NCBI GenBank assembly: GCA_025998955.1
Contig: AP024676.1
Span: forward strand, 1 to 64,000
Reading direction: 5' to 3'
From: Candidatus Roseilinea sp.
GTDB taxonomy: Bacteria > Chloroflexota > Anaerolineae > J036 > Brachytrichaceae
DNA length: 64,000 nucleotides
The notes under the pieces are model-generated. The model worked only from the letters and a program-made list of their open reading frames with translations. It ran no database searches and had not been told where the DNA came from. Both the position numbers and the translations under genes were made by a program. Shown piece by piece: positions 10,554-18,313 of this stretch (the stretch's first letter is position 1; each line of letters opens with the position of its first letter).

Positions 10554-11255
10554 ATGCGTTCGCTCACTTCGCTCACGCTGATGCGATTCAGCGGTCCGGC
10601 GCGCGCCTGGATGATGGCACAGCTGGCCTTAGCGCGCCCGGCGTTGCGCCGCATTCCCGGCCTGCGCTTCTGGAAGCTGCTCGGCATGGGCGATGGCTTC
10701 AGCCTGCGACCCGATCTCGGGGCCTATGGCCTGCTGGCCGTGTGGGCGTCACCCGAGCATGCGGATGCATTCTACGACCAGGCAACGGTGATGCGCCGTT
10801 TTCGCAGTCGCGCCGATGAGGTCTGGACGGTGCGCATGGTCGCGACTCAGGCGCGCGGTGCATGGTCGGGCGTCAATCCCTTTCAGCCGGTCGCGCCGCC
10901 CGGCCCGGGTCCGCTGTGCGTGCTGACGCGCGCGACGATCCGTTGGCGTCGCCTGATCGCGTTCTGGTCGCGCGTGCCCGAGACGAACCGGTCATTGTCC
11001 GATGTGCCCGGGCTGGTGTTGTCCGTCGGCATCGGCGAGGCACCGGTGGTGCGCCAGGCGACCTTCAGCCTATGGCGTTCGGAGGCAGACATGCGCGCGT
11101 TCGCCTATCGCGCGCCGGCACACGCGGAGGTCATCCGGCGCACACGCGAGGAGGCCTGGTATGCCGAAGATCTCTTCGCCCGCTTCATACCGCTCTCGTC
11201 TGAAGGGACGTGGCGTGGCGATGACCCGCTGGCTCGGGCGCGCCGCACAGGATAA
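10554..11255 (+). CDS. Spheroidene monooxygenase (CrtA)-like protein
   Basis: 233 aa from ATG 10554; a GTG at 10533 is possible but abuts the tRNA. The sequence follows the CrtA family along its length: WKLLGMGDGFSLRPDLGAYG, LLAVWASPEHADAF, GAWSGVNPF, LTRATIRWRRLIAFWSRVP, a GIGEAPVVRQATFSLW block and FAYRAPAHAEVIRRTREEAW. CrtA oxygenates acyclic carotenoids such as spheroidene; heme-binding relatives also occur outside phototrophs. No carotenoid gene is nearby, so the true substrate is open. The stop codon abuts the next gene, suggesting co-transcription. Confidence 0.7.
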   Translation: MRSLTSLTLMRFSGPARAWMMAQLALARPALRRIPGLRFWKLLGMGDGFSLRPDLGAYGLLAVWASPEHADAFYDQATVMRRFRSRADEVWTVRMVATQARGAWSGVNPFQPVAPPGPGPLCVLTRATIRWRRLIAFWSRVPETNRSLSDVPGLVLSVGIGEAPVVRQATFSLWRSEADMRAFAYRAPAHAEVIRRTREEAWYAEDLFARFIPLSSEGTWRGDDPLARARRTG

Positions 11256-11753
11256 TTGGGCATTGTGGTTGCGTCTCGCCGACTGGCAATTGCAACGTGC
11301 GCCACGGCGCTCGGAGCCATGGTCTGCCTCGTGGTGACGCACTTTGAACGCGCCCCGGCCTTCTCCCTGGCCTCGCCTCAGCCGATCGTGATGAAGCTCA
11401 GACGTACCTGCGTCGGCTGTCCTAACTACGTCATCACACTGCGGAGCGACGGCCGGCTCATCTACGAGGGGGGCGATCATACTCGCGTGCGCGGCACGCA
11501 CGCCTTCAACGTGCCGCCGGAAGTCGTGATGAACGTGCTGGCCGACTTCACCCATCCCGACTTCTTCGAGCTGGACAACGTCTATCCCTCGCCCGGCGTC
11601 CCATGGATCACCCTGTCGTTGTCTATCGAGATGAACGGCGTGTCGAAATCGGTGCTCAGCGAAGACCGCTACGGCCCGGCGGTCTTGCTCGCGATCGAGC
11701 GCAAAATGGACGACCTGCCCGGCATGCGGTCGCTTTCCGGCTGGACCCGCTAA
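11256..11753 (+). CDS. DUF6438-like putative exported protein
   Basis: 165 aa from TTG 11256 directly after the stop of the CrtA-like gene; GTG 11265 is an alternative. A hydrophobic N-terminal segment (LAIATCATALGAMVCLVV) suggests a signal or membrane anchor. The body has the DUF6438 pattern: IVMKLRRTCVGCPNYVITLR, a Gly-rich turn and GRLIYEGGDHTRVRG. The CVGC pair could bind metal or form a disulfide. No activity is known for the family. Confidence 0.6.
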   Translation: MGIVVASRRLAIATCATALGAMVCLVVTHFERAPAFSLASPQPIVMKLRRTCVGCPNYVITLRSDGRLIYEGGDHTRVRGTHAFNVPPEVVMNVLADFTHPDFFELDNVYPSPGVPWITLSLSIEMNGVSKSVLSEDRYGPAVLLAIERKMDDLPGMRSLSGWTR

Positions 11754-11765
11754 TCCACCCGGCGG

Positions 11766-11802
11766 ATATCCCACACGCTATGTGGGATATCGTGTGGGAT
11801 AT
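11766..11802 (+). other. Left arm able to pair with either of two right arms
   Basis: ATATCCCACA (11766-11775) can pair with TGTGGGATAT (11781-11790). Extended to ATATCCCACACG, it can instead pair over 12 bp with CGTGTGGGATAT (11791-11802). The two hairpins exclude each other. It lies after DUF6438 and 6 bases before the tro -35 box; it may be a terminator-like end for the upstream genes or a protein-binding site. Confidence 0.6.
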
Positions 11803-11808
11803 TCAGCC

Positions 11809-11836
11809 TTGACTTTTAGGTTTGCCTAAATATAAT
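11809..11836 (+). promoter_or_regulatory. Promoter of the tro metal-transport operon
   Basis: TTGACT (11809-11814), 16-base spacer and perfect TATAAT (11831-11836). The spacer is entirely occupied by a palindromic operator. Confidence 0.82.
11815..11830 (+). promoter_or_regulatory. DtxR/MntR-family operator box 1
   Basis: TTTAGGTTTGCCTAAA, arms TTTAGG/CCTAAA around TTTG, resembles DtxR/IdeR/MntR/TroR operators. It fills the space between -35 and -10, so a bound metal-repressor complex would exclude RNA polymerase. Confidence 0.75.
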
Positions 11837-11845
11837 CGCCCTTGA

Positions 11846-11861
11846 TTTAGCCTAGCCTAAA
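11846..11861 (+). promoter_or_regulatory. DtxR/MntR-family operator box 2
   Basis: TTTAGCCTAGCCTAAA, a second box of the same 16-base size, starts 31 bases (about three helical turns) after box 1 and covers the expected start of transcription. Confidence 0.72.
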
Positions 11862-11875
11862 TGAGCGGTTGAGCG

Positions 11876-12823
11876 ATGCGAACAATGCTGCACGCAGCGA
11901 GCACGCTGATGCTGATACTGACGGCCTTGTTGTTGGTTGCTTGTTCTGTGTCGTCCTCAGCGGAGCACTCGGATCTTGCTTCGCGCAAGGTGCGCGTGAC
12001 GACAACGACCGGCATGGTGGCCGACATCGTAGAGAACGTCGGTGCCGGCCGCGTCGAGGTCGTCAGCCTGATGGGGCCGGGTGTGGACCCGCACCTGTAC
12101 AAGCCCAGCAGCGGCGACGTCGTGAAGCTCGATCGCGCTGATGTCATCTTCTATAACGGTTTGCATCTCGAGGGACGCATGGCCGAGTTGTTCGAGAAGA
12201 TGACGCGTGCCGGTAAGCGAACATTCGCCGTGACGAGCGCCATTGACCCTGCGCGGTTGATTGAGCTGGAAGAGTCCAAAGGGCATCACGACCCGCATAT
12301 CTGGTTCGATGTCACGTTGTGGCAGGAAGCCGTGAGGTTTGTGGCGAAGACGTTAAGCGCGCTCGATCCGGCGTCGCGCGAATTGTATGAGCGCAACGCG
12401 GAGCTATATCTTGAGCAGCTCGATGCGCTGCATGCATACGTCGAGCAGCAAATCGCGCTCATCCCGCCGGAGTCGCGCGTGTTGATCACGGCGCATGATG
12501 CCTTCGGCTACTTTGGCCGGCGCTACGGCCTCGAAGTGCGTGGCCTGCAGGGCGTCAGTACGGCGACCGAGGCCGGCGCGCGCGACGTGCAAGCGTTGGC
12601 GGCGCTGATCGCCGAGCGCAAGATCAAGGCGATCTTCGTCGAGTCGTCGGTGCCTCCGGCCACGATCGAAGCCGTGCAGGCGGCGGTGCGCGCGCGCGGC
12701 TGGGATGTGAAGATCGGCGGCGAGCTGTTCTCCGACGCGATGGGCGCCGACGGCACGCCGGAAGGCACCTACATCGGCATGGTCAAGCACAACGTGGATA
12801 CGATCGTCAGCGCGCTACGCTGA
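11876..12823 (+). CDS. troA: TroA-type metal-binding lipoprotein (Mn/Zn/Fe ABC importer)
   Basis: Cluster A-I solute-binding protein, 315 aa. Signal peptide with lipobox LLVAC puts the lipid-modified Cys at residue 23, so it sits on the outer face of the membrane. Metal ligands by alignment with TroA are H73 (DPHLYKP), H141 (DPHIWFD), H207 ([10 protein letters not shown]) and D287 (LFSDAMG). The [19 protein letters not shown] segment is very TroA-like. The His-rich loop of ZnuA is absent. A His as third ligand fits TroA/Zn-type proteins, while Mn-specific PsaA has Glu there, so Mn versus Zn stays open. First gene of a four-gene operon behind DtxR-like boxes. Confidence 0.9.
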   Translation: MRTMLHAASTLMLILTALLLVACSVSSSAEHSDLASRKVRVTTTTGMVADIVENVGAGRVEVVSLMGPGVDPHLYKPSSGDVVKLDRADVIFYNGLHLEGRMAELFEKMTRAGKRTFAVTSAIDPARLIELEESKGHHDPHIWFDVTLWQEAVRFVAKTLSALDPASRELYERNAELYLEQLDALHAYVEQQIALIPPESRVLITAHDAFGYFGRRYGLEVRGLQGVSTATEAGARDVQALAALIAERKIKAIFVESSVPPATIEAVQAAVRARGWDVKIGGELFSDAMGADGTPEGTYIGMVKHNVDTIVSALR

Positions 12824-12866
12824 ACTCGCAATGGGTCACTTTCAATTGCCGAGTGCGCCGGCATCA

Positions 12867-12901
12867 CACTTCGCGATTCGCAATCATCAATCATCAATCA
12901 T
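12867..12901 (+). repeat. Short-word repeat tract at the troB start
   Basis: CGCGATTCGC then CAATCAT / CAATCAT / CAATCAT, a 7-base word in direct repeat that ends in the ATG at 12900. Related in style to the other degenerate word repeats in the window. Confidence 0.6.
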
Positions 12902-13736
12902 GCTCTCTTCCTCTGCCATCAACGACCAAATGTCCGTGGCTATGCCATGCGTAGATGTCGTCGCTCCCCGTCCGGTCGAGATCAACGATCTGACGGTCGC
13001 CTATCGCGATAAACCGGTGCTGCAGGATATTGACCTGATGATCCCGGAAGGCAAACTGGCCGCCATCATCGGGCCGAACGGCGCCGGCAAGTCCACGCTG
13101 ATCAAGGCGATCCTAGGACTGGTTCCGTTGGTCGCCGGCAGTGTGCGGATCTACGGTCGGCCGTATGCCGAGCAGCGCCGACTGGTGGGCTACGTGCCGC
13201 AACGCAGCAGCGTGGACTGGGACTTTCCCACGACGGCGCTCGACGTCGTGATGATGGGCACCTATGGCCGGCTGGGCTGGATTCGCCGGCCGGGGAAAGC
13301 CGAGCGCGACTTTGCGATGCACTGTCTGGATCAGGTGGGCATGGCGCGCTACGCCGACCGGCAGATCAGCCAGCTCAGCGGCGGCCAGCAACAGCGCGTC
13401 TTCCTGGCGCGCGCCCTGGCACAGGATGCCCGAATCTACTTCATGGACGAGCCGTTCGTCGGCGTGGATGCGGTGACCGAGCGGGCGATCGTGGCGTTGT
13501 TGCAAACGCTGCAACGTCAGGGCAAGACGGTGATCTGCGTGCATCACGACCTGGACTCTGCGCCGGATTATTTCGACTGGGTAGCGCTGCTCAACGTCCG
13601 GCTGATCGCCAGCGGCCCGTTCGAGTCCACCTTCACCGCCGAAAACCTGCGTAAGACCTATGGCGGCACGATGAAGGCAGCGATCGAGCATCTTCGACAT
13701 TTCGAGCGCGACCGTGGGCAGATGGCAAGTGTTTGA
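12900..13736 (+). CDS. troB: Metal ABC transporter ATP-binding protein (TroB)
   Basis: Cytoplasmic ATPase of the Tro importer. Walker [11 protein letters not shown]-loop [13 protein letters not shown] (the WDFP form typical of Mn/Zn importers), signature LSGGQQQR, Walker [13 protein letters not shown] and switch H in CVHHDLDS are all intact. The start is uncertain: the frame opens at 12831, but the stretch before 12900 is a short-word repeat and reads like translated spacer; ATGs at 12900 and 12930 are both plausible and the ABC domain proper begins at [10 protein letters not shown]. From 12900 the length is 278 aa. Confidence 0.88.
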   Translation: MLSSSAINDQMSVAMPCVDVVAPRPVEINDLTVAYRDKPVLQDIDLMIPEGKLAAIIGPNGAGKSTLIKAILGLVPLVAGSVRIYGRPYAEQRRLVGYVPQRSSVDWDFPTTALDVVMMGTYGRLGWIRRPGKAERDFAMHCLDQVGMARYADRQISQLSGGQQQRVFLARALAQDARIYFMDEPFVGVDAVTERAIVALLQTLQRQGKTVICVHHDLDSAPDYFDWVALLNVRLIASGPFESTFTAENLRKTYGGTMKAAIEHLRHFERDRGQMASV

Positions 13737-13742
13737 GGGCGC

Positions 13743-13816
13743 GGGAGACAGGGAGATAGGGGACAGGGGGACAAGGAGACAGGGGGACAAGGAGACAGGG
13801 GGACAAGGGGACAAGG
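13743..13816 (+). repeat. G-rich octamer tandem repeat in the troB-troC spacer
   Basis: Alternating 8-base words GGAGACAG and GGGGACAA with variants, about nine units. The G runs lie on the coding strand, so the transcript could form G-quadruplexes. It occupies most of the 133-base spacer. Confidence 0.8.
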
Positions 13817-13869
13817 TGCAGCGCGTGACATGTGACACTTGGCATGATCCGTGACGCGCAAGACGTGAT

Positions 13870-14772
13870 ATGCGCGATTTGCCTATGGAGCTGCTCAGAG
13901 ATCTGATCTTCGACTACACGCTGCGCAACGTGGCGCTGGGCAGCGCACTGCTGGGCGTGGTGAGCGGCGTGCTGGGGTGTTTCGCCGTGTTGCGACGTCA
14001 AGGTCTGCTGGGTGATGCGCTGGCGCATGCAGCGCTGCCCGGCATCTGTGTCGCCTATCTGCTCGCGCACGCCAAGACGCAAATCGTCCTGCTGATCGGT
14101 GCAGCCGTTGCCGGATGGATCGCCACCATCCTGCTGCTACAGATCGTCCGGCACACGCGCATTAGCGAAGATGGCGCGCTCGGCATCGTGCTCAGCACGT
14201 TCTTCGCCTTCGGCATCGTGCTGCTCACGTTCATCACCAAGCGCGGCGACGCGAATCAATCCGGCTTGGACAAGTTCCTGTTCGGCCAAGCGGCGGCGCT
14301 GGTTGCGGAGGACGTCATCACGATGGCGATCCTCGGTGGGAGTGCCCTCGCCCTCGTTGCCCTGCTCTACAAGGAGTTCAAGCTGCTGGCGTTCGACGCG
14401 TCATTTGGCGCCAGCCTGGGGTTCAACACCAACGTCCTGAGCGTGCTGCTCACCTCGTTGGTTGTGATCGCCATCGTCATTGGCTTGCAAACGGTTGGCG
14501 TGGTGTTGATGGCCGCGATGCTGGTTGGGCCGGCGGTGGCAGCGCGGCAGTGGACGAACCGGCTGAGCGTGATGCTCATCCTGGCGGCGCTGTTCGGCGC
14601 GCTGGCGGGCCTGGCCGGGGCGTTGCTCAGCGTGAGCGACGCAGGCATCCCGACCGGTCCGATGATCATCCTCAGCCTGACGGTGATTGTGCTGTTCTCG
14701 CTTTTCCTTGCGCCGGAACGCGGCTTGGTGTGGGACGCGATGAGACGATCGGCAGTGAGTCGTGAGCTATGA
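13870..14772 (+). CDS. troC: Metal ABC transporter permease (TroC)
   Basis: Membrane subunit of the TroABCD importer, 300 aa with 8-9 hydrophobic segments. Family features include GCFAVLRRQGLLGDALAHAALPG near residues 36-58 and the inner-membrane loop KLLAFDASFGASLGFN, equivalent to the ATPase-coupling region. The Mn/Zn/Fe family specificity (ABC-3) is clear; the metal is not. ATG 13870 follows the G-rich repeat tract. Its stop codon lies inside the left arm of an inverted repeat that spans the next spacer. Confidence 0.9.
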   Translation: MRDLPMELLRDLIFDYTLRNVALGSALLGVVSGVLGCFAVLRRQGLLGDALAHAALPGICVAYLLAHAKTQIVLLIGAAVAGWIATILLLQIVRHTRISEDGALGIVLSTFFAFGIVLLTFITKRGDANQSGLDKFLFGQAAALVAEDVITMAILGGSALALVALLYKEFKLLAFDASFGASLGFNTNVLSVLLTSLVVIAIVIGLQTVGVVLMAAMLVGPAVAARQWTNRLSVMLILAALFGALAGLAGALLSVSDAGIPTGPMIILSLTVIVLFSLFLAPERGLVWDAMRRSAVSREL

Positions 14773-14847
14773 GCCGTGAGCTGTGAGTTTTGAGTTGAGT
14801 GCTGATCGCTCGAAGCTCATAGCTCAAAGCTCATAGCTGATCGCTGA
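14757..14847 (+). repeat. Word repeats with inverted arms, troC-troD spacer
   Basis: Units like GTGAGCTATGAG and GTGAGCTGTGAG are followed by the opposite-sense units AGCTCATAGCTCAAAGCTC. GAGCTATGAGC (14764-14774) and GCTCATAGCTC (14815-14825) are exact reverse complements, so the spacer RNA can fold into a hairpin that includes the troC stop codon. Confidence 0.8.
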
Positions 14848-14850
14848 AAT

Positions 14851-15972
14851 ATGAGCGCTTCTCTCGCCATCCTCCTCACCGGCGTGCTGGTCGCAGCGGC
14901 GTGCGCGCTGCTGGGCACCTTCCTGGTGCTGCGGCGAATGGCGATGATCGCCGACGCGATCAGTCATGCCATCCTGCCGGGCATCGTCGCCGGCTACTTC
15001 CTGGCGCAGGGGCCGAACCTGTTGGCCGGCTTCGCCGGAGCGTTGCTGGCAGCGGTGATCACCGTTGCGCTGGTTGAAGCGCTGCAGAACACGCGCAGGG
15101 TCGGCGGCGAGTCGGCCATCGGCATCGTCTTCCCGGCCATGTTTGCGCTCGGCACCTTCCTCGTGTCCAAGTACTTCGCCAACGTGCACCTCGATACCGA
15201 TGCGGTGCTCTACGGCAACATCGAATTTGCCGCGTTCGATATTTTGATCGTCAACGGCGTGAATCTGGGCCCCCAATCGTTGTGGGTGATGGGGGCGTTG
15301 TGCATCGTCAACCTGCTCTTTGTCACGCTGTTCTTCAAGGAGCTGAAGGTGGCGACGTTCGATCCGGGCCTGGCGGCGGCGCTGGGCTTTTCTCCCGTGC
15401 TCATCCACTATGCCTTGATGGCGATGGTCTCGGTCAGCACGGTAGGCGCGTTCACGGCCGTCGGCGCGATCCTGGTTGTCGCGTTCATGATCGTGCCGGC
15501 CGCAACGGCCTATCTACTCACTGACGACTTAAGGAGGATGATCGTCCTGGCCGTTATGGCCGGGGCAGCATCAGCTGTTGCCGGCTTCTTCATCGCGCTA
15601 GCGCTGGATGCGTCGGTGGCCGGGGCGATGGCGACGATGACCGGCGTCCTCTTCTTGCTGGCGCTGCTGTTCTCGCCTGCACATGGTCTGGTGGCCAAGG
15701 CGCGACGCTTGCGGCGCCAGCGTTTGCGCGTGGCGATGGAGAACCTGATTGTTCACCTGCTCAACCACGAGCATCAGGCTTACGAGGAGCACGAAGCCGA
15801 GGTGGCACACCTCAGCAGCGAGCTGCGCTGGCAGCCCGGATTCGCCCGTCGGATCATCCGCCTGGCCAAGCGTGCGCAGCTCGTGCAGCAAGCGAACGGA
15901 CATCTGACGCTAACCGTCGCCGGCAGAGAGTTAGCTCAGCAGGCCTCTGCGCCTCGGGACAGAGAAGGGTAG
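14851..15972 (+). CDS. troD: Metal ABC transporter permease (TroD) with C-terminal winged-helix-like domain
   Basis: 373 aa. Residues 1-280 are an ABC-3 permease like TroC (TFLVLRRMAMIADAISHAILPG; coupling loop LKVATFDPGLAAALGFSP). Residues about 291-366 are an extra cytoplasmic tail (RVAMENLIVHLLNHEHQ, then RIIRLAKRAQLVQQANGHLT plus LTVAGRELA) that reads like a DtxR-type winged helix: recognition-helix region, wing with HLTLTVAGRE. ABC-3 permeases are usually 270-300 aa. The tail could sense metal or bind DNA, or couple to the ATPase; all are inference. The start codon sits 4 bases after a repeat tract. Confidence 0.87.
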   Translation: MSASLAILLTGVLVAAACALLGTFLVLRRMAMIADAISHAILPGIVAGYFLAQGPNLLAGFAGALLAAVITVALVEALQNTRRVGGESAIGIVFPAMFALGTFLVSKYFANVHLDTDAVLYGNIEFAAFDILIVNGVNLGPQSLWVMGALCIVNLLFVTLFFKELKVATFDPGLAAALGFSPVLIHYALMAMVSVSTVGAFTAVGAILVVAFMIVPAATAYLLTDDLRRMIVLAVMAGAASAVAGFFIALALDASVAGAMATMTGVLFLLALLFSPAHGLVAKARRLRRQRLRVAMENLIVHLLNHEHQAYEEHEAEVAHLSSELRWQPGFARRIIRLAKRAQLVQQANGHLTLTVAGRELAQQASAPRDREG

Positions 15973-15999
15973 GGGAGGCGGCGCGCCCGCACAAGCCGC

Positions 16000-18276
16000 C
16001 TACGCCGAGCGGTACCGAAGCAGCCGCATCCCGAGCAGCGTCACCAGCAGCGACGCGCCTACGTCGGCCAGCACCGCCAGCCACATCGTGCCAAGCCCGA
16101 GCAGCACCAAGATGAGGACGGCCAGCTTGATGCCGATGGCCAAGGCGATGTTGGTGCGGATCGTGCGCATGGCCGCCCGGCTCAACCGCAATGCGAACGG
16201 TAGCTTGCGCAGGTCGTTGCCCATCAGCACCACGTCGGCGGTCTCGATCGCCTGCGCCGTCCCGCCGCCGACCGCAATGCCGACGGTCGCTGCGGCCAGC
16301 GCCGGCGCGTCGTTCACGCCATCGCCGACCATCGCCACCGAACCGTGTTGGGCGCGCAATGCCTGCACCGCTTCGACTTTTTGCTCCGGGAGCAATCCTG
16401 CGCGCACATGCGTGACGCCCACTTGCCTGGCGACGGCCCGCGCCGTTTGCGCGTTGTCGCCCGTGAGCATCACAGTGGCTTGGATGCCCTCGCGATGGAG
16501 CTCATCTATGACCTGCCGGCTGGTCCCGCGCACGGCGTCGGCGATGCCGAGGTAGCCGGCGAATGCGCCGTCCGTGCCGACCAGCACCGGCGTCAGGCCG
16601 TCGGTCGAGAGGGCCTCGATTTCGTTGCACACCGCCCGGTCATGTGGCAATACCTGATCGAAGTGGGCATGGCTGCCGATGAGCACGTCGCGATCCGCCA
16701 CGCGGCCGGACACACCTTTGCCGGCAATCGCTTTCACCGACTGCGCTGCGGGATAGCGTGCTATCAGTTGACTGTCCTCGGCTGCGGCCACGACGGCGCG
16801 CGCCAGTGGATGCTCGCTGCGCCGCTCGACGGCACTGGCCAGCGCCAGCAAGTCGGCGCAGTTATCGCACACGCCGGTTGCCGGGTCGGTGCAGTTCACC
16901 GCTTTCACCTTGATCACGCTGGGTTTGCCCTCGGTCAGCGTGCCGGTCTTGTCGAACGCGATGGCCCGCACGCCGGCCAGCGCCTCCAGATATGCGCCGC
17001 CCTTGATCAGCACGCCATGGTGTGCGGCGTTGCCGATGGCGCTGATGATGGCGACGGGCGTGCTGATGACCAGCGCACACGGACAGGCCACTACGAGCAG
17101 CTCCAAAGCGCGGTAGAGCCAACCCTGGTCGGCGGCCGTTGGCATGAACGGCGCGCCGAACAGTAATGGTGGCGCGATGGCGATCACCAGCGCCAACACA
17201 ACCACCGCCGGCGTGTAGTAGCGGGCGAAGCGGTCCACGAATCGTTCGGCAGGCGCCTTGCGCTCCTGCGCTTCCTCGACCATACTGACGATGCGCGCGA
17301 TGACGTTATCCCCCGCCAGGCGCGTCACTTCGACTTCCAACACGCCCTCGCCGTTGATCGCGCCAGCAAAGACTTCATCGCCGGGCTGCTTGAGCACCGG
17401 GATGCTCTCGCCGGTGATGGGTGCCTGGTTGACCGACGACGTGCCGACGCGCACCCGGCCGTCCATAGCGATTCGCTCGCCTGGCTTGACGACGATCACG
17501 TCGCCGATGCGCAGCGCACTCACCGATGCTTGTTGCTCGTGCCAACCACAGAACGGGCAGGGGCCGCCACTGTAGCCATCTTGCCCGAGGTGTTCCCGGC
17601 AATCCATGCACGGCCGCAGCACGGTGGCTTCGTTTGGCGCAACGGCCATCAAGCTGTGGATCGCCCTGCGCGCGCGCTCGGTCGTGTATCCCTCCAGCGC
17701 CTCGCCAATAGCGAACAGCACCATCACCAGGCCGGCTTCGGTGTAGGCGCCGATGATGACTGCGCCGATAGCGGCAATCGTCATCAGCACGTTGATGTTG
17801 ATCTGGCGGTTGATGGTGAGCGAGCGCCAAGCGCTGCGGGCGATGGGGTAGCCGGCGACCAGAAGCGCGCCGATGGACGTGATGTCGAAGAAGACGCTCT
17901 CGATGCCCAAAAACGGCAGCAGCTCGTGGAACACGAGGCCGGGCAGGATGAGGACGGCGCCGATGACGGCCAACGTCGTGTCGCGGCGCGCCAGGAGGAA
18001 GTTGAGAATTGAGAATGGAGAATTGAGAAAGCGAGTTCGCTCAAGATTCGGTTGGGCGAGCTCGCTACTCGCATCGTAGCCCAATTCGCGTATGCGGGCG
18101 ACGACGGCTTCGCGCGAGACGTCGCCTTCTACGCGGAGCGTCGCTGCGCCGAAGTTGACCGCGCACGATCGCACGCCGTCCAATTTCGCCACGCCCGATT
18201 CGATCGTCCGGGCGCAATCGGCGCAGTCCATGCCGGCGATGTGGAAGATGTAATTTGGCTGGCCGTTCATGTCCAC
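16000..18276 (-). CDS. Heavy-metal P1B-type ATPase, Zn/Cd/Pb class
   Basis: Metal efflux pump, 758 aa. An HMA domain has GMDCADCA (C18, C21); TGE is at 288-290, CPC at 398-400, DKTGT phosphorylation site at D442, the HP motif at 489-490 and GDGVNDAP in the P domain. TM7-TM8 residues NIALAIGIKLAVL and LADVGASLLVTL carry the Lys and Asp that mark the Zn/Cd group. Unusual: a Cys-rich insert before the A domain (C223, C226, C240, C243; CMDC...CPFC) like a zinc ribbon, and a second Cys cluster in the N domain (C462, C470, C473). Residues about 81-97 are encoded by a short-word repeat. Convergent with the tro importer, so import and export of related metals sit side by side. Confidence 0.92.
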   Translation of the reverse strand: MDMNGQPNYIFHIAGMDCADCARTIESGVAKLDGVRSCAVNFGAATLRVEGDVSREAVVARIRELGYDASSELAQPNLERTRFLNSPFSILNFLLARRDTTLAVIGAVLILPGLVFHELLPFLGIESVFFDITSIGALLVAGYPIARSAWRSLTINRQININVLMTIAAIGAVIIGAYTEAGLVMVLFAIGEALEGYTTERARRAIHSLMAVAPNEATVLRPCMDCREHLGQDGYSGGPCPFCGWHEQQASVSALRIGDVIVVKPGERIAMDGRVRVGTSSVNQAPITGESIPVLKQPGDEVFAGAINGEGVLEVEVTRLAGDNVIARIVSMVEEAQERKAPAERFVDRFARYYTPAVVVLALVIAIAPPLLFGAPFMPTAADQGWLYRALELLVVACPCALVISTPVAIISAIGNAAHHGVLIKGGAYLEALAGVRAIAFDKTGTLTEGKPSVIKVKAVNCTDPATGVCDNCADLLALASAVERRSEHPLARAVVAAAEDSQLIARYPAAQSVKAIAGKGVSGRVADRDVLIGSHAHFDQVLPHDRAVCNEIEALSTDGLTPVLVGTDGAFAGYLGIADAVRGTSRQVIDELHREGIQATVMLTGDNAQTARAVARQVGVTHVRAGLLPEQKVEAVQALRAQHGSVAMVGDGVNDAPALAAATVGIAVGGGTAQAIETADVVLMGNDLRKLPFALRLSRAAMRTIRTNIALAIGIKLAVLILVLLGLGTMWLAVLADVGASLLVTLLGMRLLRYRSA
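18000..18032 (-). repeat. Word repeat inside the P1B ATPase gene
   Basis: On the plus strand the words TTGAGAAT, TGAGAATGGA and GAATTGAGAA repeat. Translated on the minus strand they give FLNSPFSILNFLLA between the HMA domain and TM1. Confidence 0.7.
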
Positions 18277-18313
18277 GGCCTAATATTATCCGACGCGCTG
18301 CAGCGTTGGACGG

